Positions 38,030-42,556 of a stretch of 42,556 nucleotides of DNA are shown here, piece by piece. The notes beneath the pieces were generated by a model. It had not been told where the DNA came from and ran no database searches. It saw nothing but the letters and a program-made list of their open reading frames with translations. Within the stretch, counting starts at the first letter, position 1, and each line of letters starts with the position of its first letter. Source of the DNA: Sphaeroforma sirkka (lineage: Eukaryota; Opisthokonta; Ichthyosporea; Ichthyophonida). The stretch covers positions 1-42,556 of the forward strand of contig LUCW03000009.1 of the NCBI GenBank assembly GCA_001586965.3. Reading direction: 5' to 3'. The position numbers and the translations under genes were made by a program.

Positions 38030-39150
38030 ATAAGCCATTGAATATGGTTAAACCTCTAGAAATAACGCAATCTCTCGAACTAGATAAGCCATTGAATATG
38101 GTTAAACCTCTAGAAATAACGCAATCTCTCGAACTAGATAAGCCACTGAATATGGTTAAACCTCTAGAAATAACGCAATCTCTCGAACTAGATAAGCCAT
38201 TGAATATGGTTAAACCTCTAGAAATAACGCAATCTCTCGAACTAGATAAGCCACTGAATATGGTTAAACCTCTAGAAATAACGCAATCTCTCGAACTAGA
38301 TAAGCCATTGAATATGGTTAAACCTCTAGAAATAACGCAATCTCTCGAACTAGATAAGCCATTGAATATGGTTAAACCTCTAGAAATAACGCAATCTCTC
38401 GAACTAGATAAGCCATTGAATATGGTTAAACCTCTAGAAATAACGCAATCTCTCGAACTAGATAAGCCATTGAATATGGTTAAACCTCTAGAAATAACGC
38501 AATCTCTCGAACTAGATAAGCCACTGAATATGGTTAAACCTCTAGAAATAACGCAATCTCTCGAACTAGATAAGCCATTGAATATGGTTAAACCTCTAGA
38601 AATAACGCAATCTCTCGAACTAGATAAGCCATTGAATATGGTTAAACCTCTAGAAATAACGCAATCTCTCGAACTAGATAAGCCACTGAATATGGTTAAA
38701 CCTCTAGAAATAACGCAATCTCTCGAACTAGATAAGCCATTGAATATGGTTAAACCTCTAGAAATAACGCAATCTCTCGAACTAGATAAGCCATTGAATA
38801 TGGTTAAACCTCTAGAAATAACGCAATCTCTCGAACTAGATAAGCCATTGAATATGGTTAAACCTCTAGAAATAACGCAATCTCTCGAACTAGATAAGCC
38901 ACTGAATATGGTTAAACCTCTAGAAATAACGCAATCTCTCGAACTAGATAAGCCATTGAATATGGTTAAACCTCTAGAAATAACGCAATCTCTCGAACTA
39001 GATAAGCCATTGAATATGGTTAAACCTCTAGAAATAACGCAATCTCTCGAACTAGATAAGCCACTGAATATGGTTAAACCTCTAGAAATAACGCAATCTC
39101 TCGAACTAGATAAGCCATTGAATATGGTTAAACCTCTAGAAATAACGCAA
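38018..39150 (+). repeat. Satellite block V: homogeneous array continuing the 378 bp pattern
   Basis: A CAAT deletion in one monomer near 38018 separates this from block IV, then about 20 clean monomers follow. C variants occur in the monomers near 38146, 38254, 38524, 38686, 38902 and 39064. After allowing for the 4 bp loss, five of these six keep the seven-monomer register of block IV (phases 2, 2, 5, 2, 5); the one near 38254 is out of phase. Confidence 0.85.
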
Positions 39151-39200
39151 TCTCTCGAAATAACGCAATCTCGAACTAGACAAGCCACTGAATATGGTTA
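39151..39200 (+). repeat. Recombined monomer junction
   Basis: The sequence runs AATCTCTCGAAATAACGCAA and then TCTCGAACTAGACAAGCC. A CTCGAA from one monomer is joined to AAATAACGCAATC, so part of the monomer core is duplicated and part lost. It marks the change from the clean array to block VI. Confidence 0.75.
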
Positions 39201-41635
39201 AACCTCTAGAAATAACGCAATCTCTCGAACTAGATAAGCTTCATTGAATATGGTTAAACCTCTACCAGAAATAACGCAATCTCTCTCGAACTAGATAAGC
39301 CATTGAATATGGTTAAACCTCTAGAAATAACGTAATCTCTCGAACTAGATAAGCCATTGAATATGGTTAAACATCCTAGAAATAACGCAATCTCTCGAAC
39401 TAGATAAGCCACTTGAATATGGTTAAACTCTCTAGAAATAACGCAATCTCTCGAACTAGATAAGCCACTGAATATGGTTAAACCTCGAGAAATAACGCAA
39501 TCTCTCGAACTAAACAAGCCATTGAATATGGTTAAACCTCTAGAAATAACGCAATCTCTCGAACTAGATAAGCCATTGAATATGGTTAAACCTCTAGAAA
39601 TAACGCAATCTCGAACTAGATAAGCCACTGAATATGGTTAAACCTCTAGAAATAACGCAATCTCTCGAACTAGATAAGCCACTGAATATGGTTAAACCTC
39701 TAGAAATAACGCAATCTCGAACTAGATAAGCCATTGAATATGGTTAAACCTCTAGAAATAACGCAATCTCTCGAACTAGATAAGCCATTGAATATGGTTA
39801 AACCTCTCAGAAATAACGCAATCTCTCGAACTAGATAAGCCAGTTTCACTGAATATGGTTAAACCTCTAGAAATAACGCAATCTCTCGAACTAGATAAGC
39901 CACTGAATATGGTTAAACCTCTAGAAATAACGCAATCTCTCGAACTAGATAAGCCACTGAATATGGTTAAACCTCTAGAAAATAACGCAATCTCGAACTA
40001 GATAAGCCACTGAATATGGTTAAACCTCTAGAAATAACGCAATCTCTCGAACTAGATAAGCCATTGAATATGGTTAAACTCTAGAAATAACGCAATCTCT
40101 CGAACTAGATAAGCCATTGAATATGGTTAAACCTCTAGAAATAACGCAATCTCTCGAACTAGATAAGCCATTGAATATGGTTAAACCTCTAGAAATAACG
40201 CAATCTCTCGAACTAAATAAGCCACTGAATATGGTTAAACCTCGAGAAATAACGTAATCTCTCGAACTAGATAAGCCATTGAATATGGTTAAACCTCTAG
40301 AAATAACGCAATCTCTCGAACTAGATAAGCCACTGAATATGGTTAAACCTCTAGAAATAACGCAATCTCTCGAACTAGATAAGCCAAGCCATTGAATATG
40401 GTTAAACCTCTAGAAATAACGCAATCTCTCGAACTAGATAAGCCATTGAATATGGTTAAACCTCTAGAAATAACGCAATCTCTCGAACTAGATAAGCCAT
40501 TGAATATGGTTAAACCTCTAGAAATAACGCAATCTCTCGAACTAGATAAGCCATTGAATATGGTTAAACCTCTAGAAATAACGCAATCTCTCGAACTAGA
40601 TAAGCCATTGAATATGGTTAAACCTCTAGAAATAACGCAATCTCTCGAACTAGATAAGCCACTGAATATGGTTAAACCTCTAGAAATAACGCAATCTCTC
40701 GAACTAGATAAGCCACTGAATATGGTTAAACCTCTAGAAATAACGCAATCTCTCGAACTAGATAAGCCATTGAATATGGTTAAACCTCTAGAAAAAACGT
40801 AATCTCTCGAACTAGATAAGCCATTGAATATGGTTAAACCTCTAGAAATAACGCAAATCTCTCGAACTAGATAAGCCACTGAATATGGTTAAACCTCTAG
40901 AAATAACGCAATCTCTCGAACTAGATAAGCCACTGAATATGGTTTAAACCTCTAGAAATAACGCAATCTCTCGAACTAGATAAGCCATTGAATATGGTTA
41001 AACCTCTAGAAATAACGCAATCTCTCGAACTAGATAAGCCATTGAATATGGTTAAACCTCTAGAAATAACGCAATCTCTCGAACTAGATAAGCCACTGAA
41101 TATGGTTAAAACCTCTAGAAATAACGCAATCTCTCGAACTAGATAAGCCATTGAATATGGTTAAACCTCTAGAAATAACGCAATCTCTCGAACTAGATAA
41201 GCCATTGAATATGGTTAAACCTCTAGAAATAACGCAATCTCTCGAACTAGATAAGCCACTGAATATGGTTAAACCTCTAGAAATAACGCAATCTCTCGAA
41301 CTAAATAAGCCACTGAATATGGTTAAACCTCGAGAAATAACGCAATCTCTCGAACTAGATAAGCCATTGAATATGGTTAAACCTCTAGAAATAACGCAAT
41401 CTCTCGAACTAGATAAGCCATTGAATATGGTTAAACCTCTAGAAATAACGCAATATCTCGAACTAGATAAGCCACTGAATATGGTTAAACCTCTAGAAAT
41501 AACGCAATCTCTCGAACTAGATAAGCCACTGAATATGGTTAAACCTCTAGAAATAACGCAATCTCGAACTAGATAAGCCATTGAATATGGTTAAACCTCT
41601 AGAAATAACGCAATCTCTCTCGAACTAGATAAGCC

Positions 41636-41690
41636 ATTGAAATGGTTAAAACTAGAAATAACGCAATCTCTCGAATAAATAAGCCACTGA
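41636..41690 (+). repeat. Internally deleted monomer
   Basis: ATTGAAATGGTTAAAACTAG lacks the second TA of GAATATGG and the CCTCT before CTAG, and the same monomer has CTCGAATAAATAAGCC in place of CTCGAACTAGATAAGCC. It is followed by normal copies. Confidence 0.7.
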
Positions 41691-41867
41691 ATATGGTTAA
41701 ACCTCTAGAAATAACGCAATCTCTCGAACTAGATAAGCCATTGAATATGGTTAAACCTCTAGAAATAACGCAATCTCTCGAACTAGATAAGCCATTGAAT
41801 ATGGTTAAACCTCTAGAAATAACGCAATCTCTCGAACTAGATAAGCCATTGAATATGGTTAAACCTC

Positions 41868-41890
41868 TAGAGAAATCTGTCGAACTAGAT
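41868..41890 (+). repeat. Monomer with core deletion
   Basis: CCTCTAGAGAAATCTGTCG replaces the usual CTAGAAATAACGCAATCTCTCG; the TAACGCAA core is missing. The array register resumes directly afterwards at GAACTAGATAAGCC. Confidence 0.7.
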
Positions 41891-42124
41891 AAGCCATTGA
41901 ATATGGTTAAACCTCTAGAAATAACGCAATCTCTCGAACTAGATAAGCCATTGAATATGGTTAAACCTCTAGAAATAACGCAATCTCGAACTAGATAAGC
42001 CATTGAATATGGTTAAACCTCTAGAAATAACGCAATCTCTCGAACTAGATAAGCCATTGAATATGGTTAAAACCTCGAGAAATAACGCAATCTCTCGAAC
42101 TAGATAAGCCATTGAATATGGTTA

Positions 42125-42160
42125 AACCTCTAGAAATAACGCAAGCCATTGAATATGGTT
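42125..42160 (+). repeat. Truncated monomer (17 bp internal deletion)
   Basis: AAATAACGCAAGCCATTG joins the ACGCA core directly to AGCCATTG, removing the TCTCTCGAACTAGAT region. The break sits at a short shared AA/AAGC-like edge, consistent with slippage or short-homology deletion. Confidence 0.7.
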
Positions 42161-42317
42161 AAACCTCTAGAAATAACGCAAATCTCTCGAACTAGATAAG
42201 CCACTGAATATGGTTAAACCTCGAGAAATAACGCAATCTCTCGAACTAGATAAGCCATTGAATATGGTTAAACCTCTAGAAATAACGCAATCTCTCGAAC
42301 TAGATAAGCCACTGAAT

Positions 42318-42375
42318 ATGGTTAGAAATAACTCTCGAACTAGATAAGCCATTGAATACGAACTAGATAAGCCAC
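42318..42375 (+). repeat. Rearranged monomer pair near the window end
   Basis: GGTTAGAAATAACTCTCGAAC lacks AACCTC and the GCAAT core, and the next monomer is cut to CATTGAATACGAACTAGATAAG, in which GAATA is joined straight to CGAACTAG. Both lesions lie within about 60 bp. Confidence 0.7.
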
Positions 42376-42556
42376 TGAATATGGTTAAACCTCGAGAAAT
42401 AACGTAATCCCTCGAACTAGATAAGACATTGAATATGGTTACACCTCTAGAAATAACGCAATCTCTCGAACTAGATAAGCCACTGAATATGGTTAAACCT
42501 CTAGAAATAACGCAATCTCTCGAACTAGATAAGCCATTGAATATGGTTAAACCTCT

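Larger units (their letters stand above)
1..42556 (+). repeat. 54 bp tandem satellite array (whole window)
   Basis: The same 54 bp monomer repeats head-to-tail from the first to the last base, with no inverted copy and no unrelated insert that I could find. One clean copy is 28214-28267. Landmarks are TTGAATATGG at positions 1-10, the near-palindrome GGTTAAACC at 9-17, an XbaI site TCTAGA at 18-23, ACGCAATC at 28-35, CTCGAACTAG at 37-46 and GATAAGCCA at 46-54. GC is 19 of 54 bases. There are two CpG and two CTAG tetramers per monomer. The window starts at TCTAGA and ends in CCTCT, so both array edges lie outside it. By analogy with other long homogeneous satellites this is probably eukaryotic heterochromatin; centromere function is not shown by the sequence. 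I do not recognise the family. Confidence 0.98.
39201..42556 (+). repeat. Satellite block VI: mixed array with frequent indels
   Basis: About 62 monomers. Clean runs alternate with indels near 39240, 39275, 39372, 39414, 39427, 39611, 39716, 39841-39848, 39990, 40078, 40386, 40856, 40945, 41110, 41565 and 41615. CTCGAG replaces CTCTAG at about 39485, 40242, 41332, 42076, 42221 and 42392. CCACTG monomers are frequent, often in C-C-T-T-C spacing, like the 378 bp pattern. No gene or foreign insert is visible, and the array continues past the window end. Confidence 0.88.

Noticed and set aside
1-42556. CRISPR array
   Set aside because: The whole 54 bp unit is conserved from copy to copy; there is no alternation of fixed repeat and unique spacer, and no cas gene.
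1-42556. Circular element (extrachromosomal satellite circle)
   Set aside because: Joining the end (AACCTCT) to the start (TCTAGAAAT) would give an extra TCT at the seam, and any satellite array looks joinable, so circularity cannot be claimed.
1-42556. Inverted (tail-to-tail) satellite copies or hairpin arms
   Set aside because: I found no reverse-complement monomer. GGTTTAAACC palindromes at places such as 108, 5148 and 12132 come from a single inserted T in GGTTAAACC.

Overview
The whole 42.6 kb window is one head-to-tail satellite DNA array with a 54 bp monomer, roughly 780-790 copies, all in the + orientation. I see no protein-coding gene, tRNA, rRNA, transposon, CRISPR array or non-satellite spacer. 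A clean monomer lies at 28214-28267. It is about 35% GC, starts TTGAATATGG, carries an XbaI site (TCTAGA) at monomer positions 18-23, the core ACGCAATC in the middle, and ends GATAAGCCA. An uninterrupted array this long with graded homogenisation points to eukaryotic (peri)centromeric or other heterochromatic DNA. The species cannot be told from this sequence. Because 54 is 18 codons, clean stretches stay open in several frames, so the many long 'ORFs' (up to 3,289 codons) are translations of satellite, not genes.

Layout. (I) 1-7200: array with scattered substitutions and small indels and its own diagnostic variants. (II) 7201-21465: more regular array whose main variant is a C-to-T change at monomer position 31; a 7-monomer pattern appears towards its 3' end (about 19.0-21.1 kb). 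(III) 21466-28159: strongly diverged block, with damage rising gradually from its 5' side and ending abruptly at 28159/28160. (IV) 28160-38017: 182 consecutive full-length monomers with no indel and, as far as I can read, a single variable site (position 1, T or C). (V) 38018-39150: same type after a 4 bp deletion. (VI) 39151-42556: mixed, with many indels and truncated monomers.

Two observations stand out. First, the lone T/C site in block IV is not random: C falls at phases 1, 2 and 5 of a seven-monomer cycle, which reveals a cryptic 378 bp higher-order repeat (HOR) running about 10.8 kb. Second, the diverged block III is not just noise: distinct variant monomers recur in a fixed order (here named F-D-A-E-Y-B-X-C-H), so it is an older, independently organised higher-order array embedded between younger homogenised domains.

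The window therefore reads as a layered satellite locus: a young hyper-homogeneous core, flanking domains of intermediate age, and an old relic domain. Nothing here indicates a gene system; the interest is in array architecture and turnover. Assembly artefact (collapse, expansion or unpolished reads) is the main alternative, especially for blocks III and IV.
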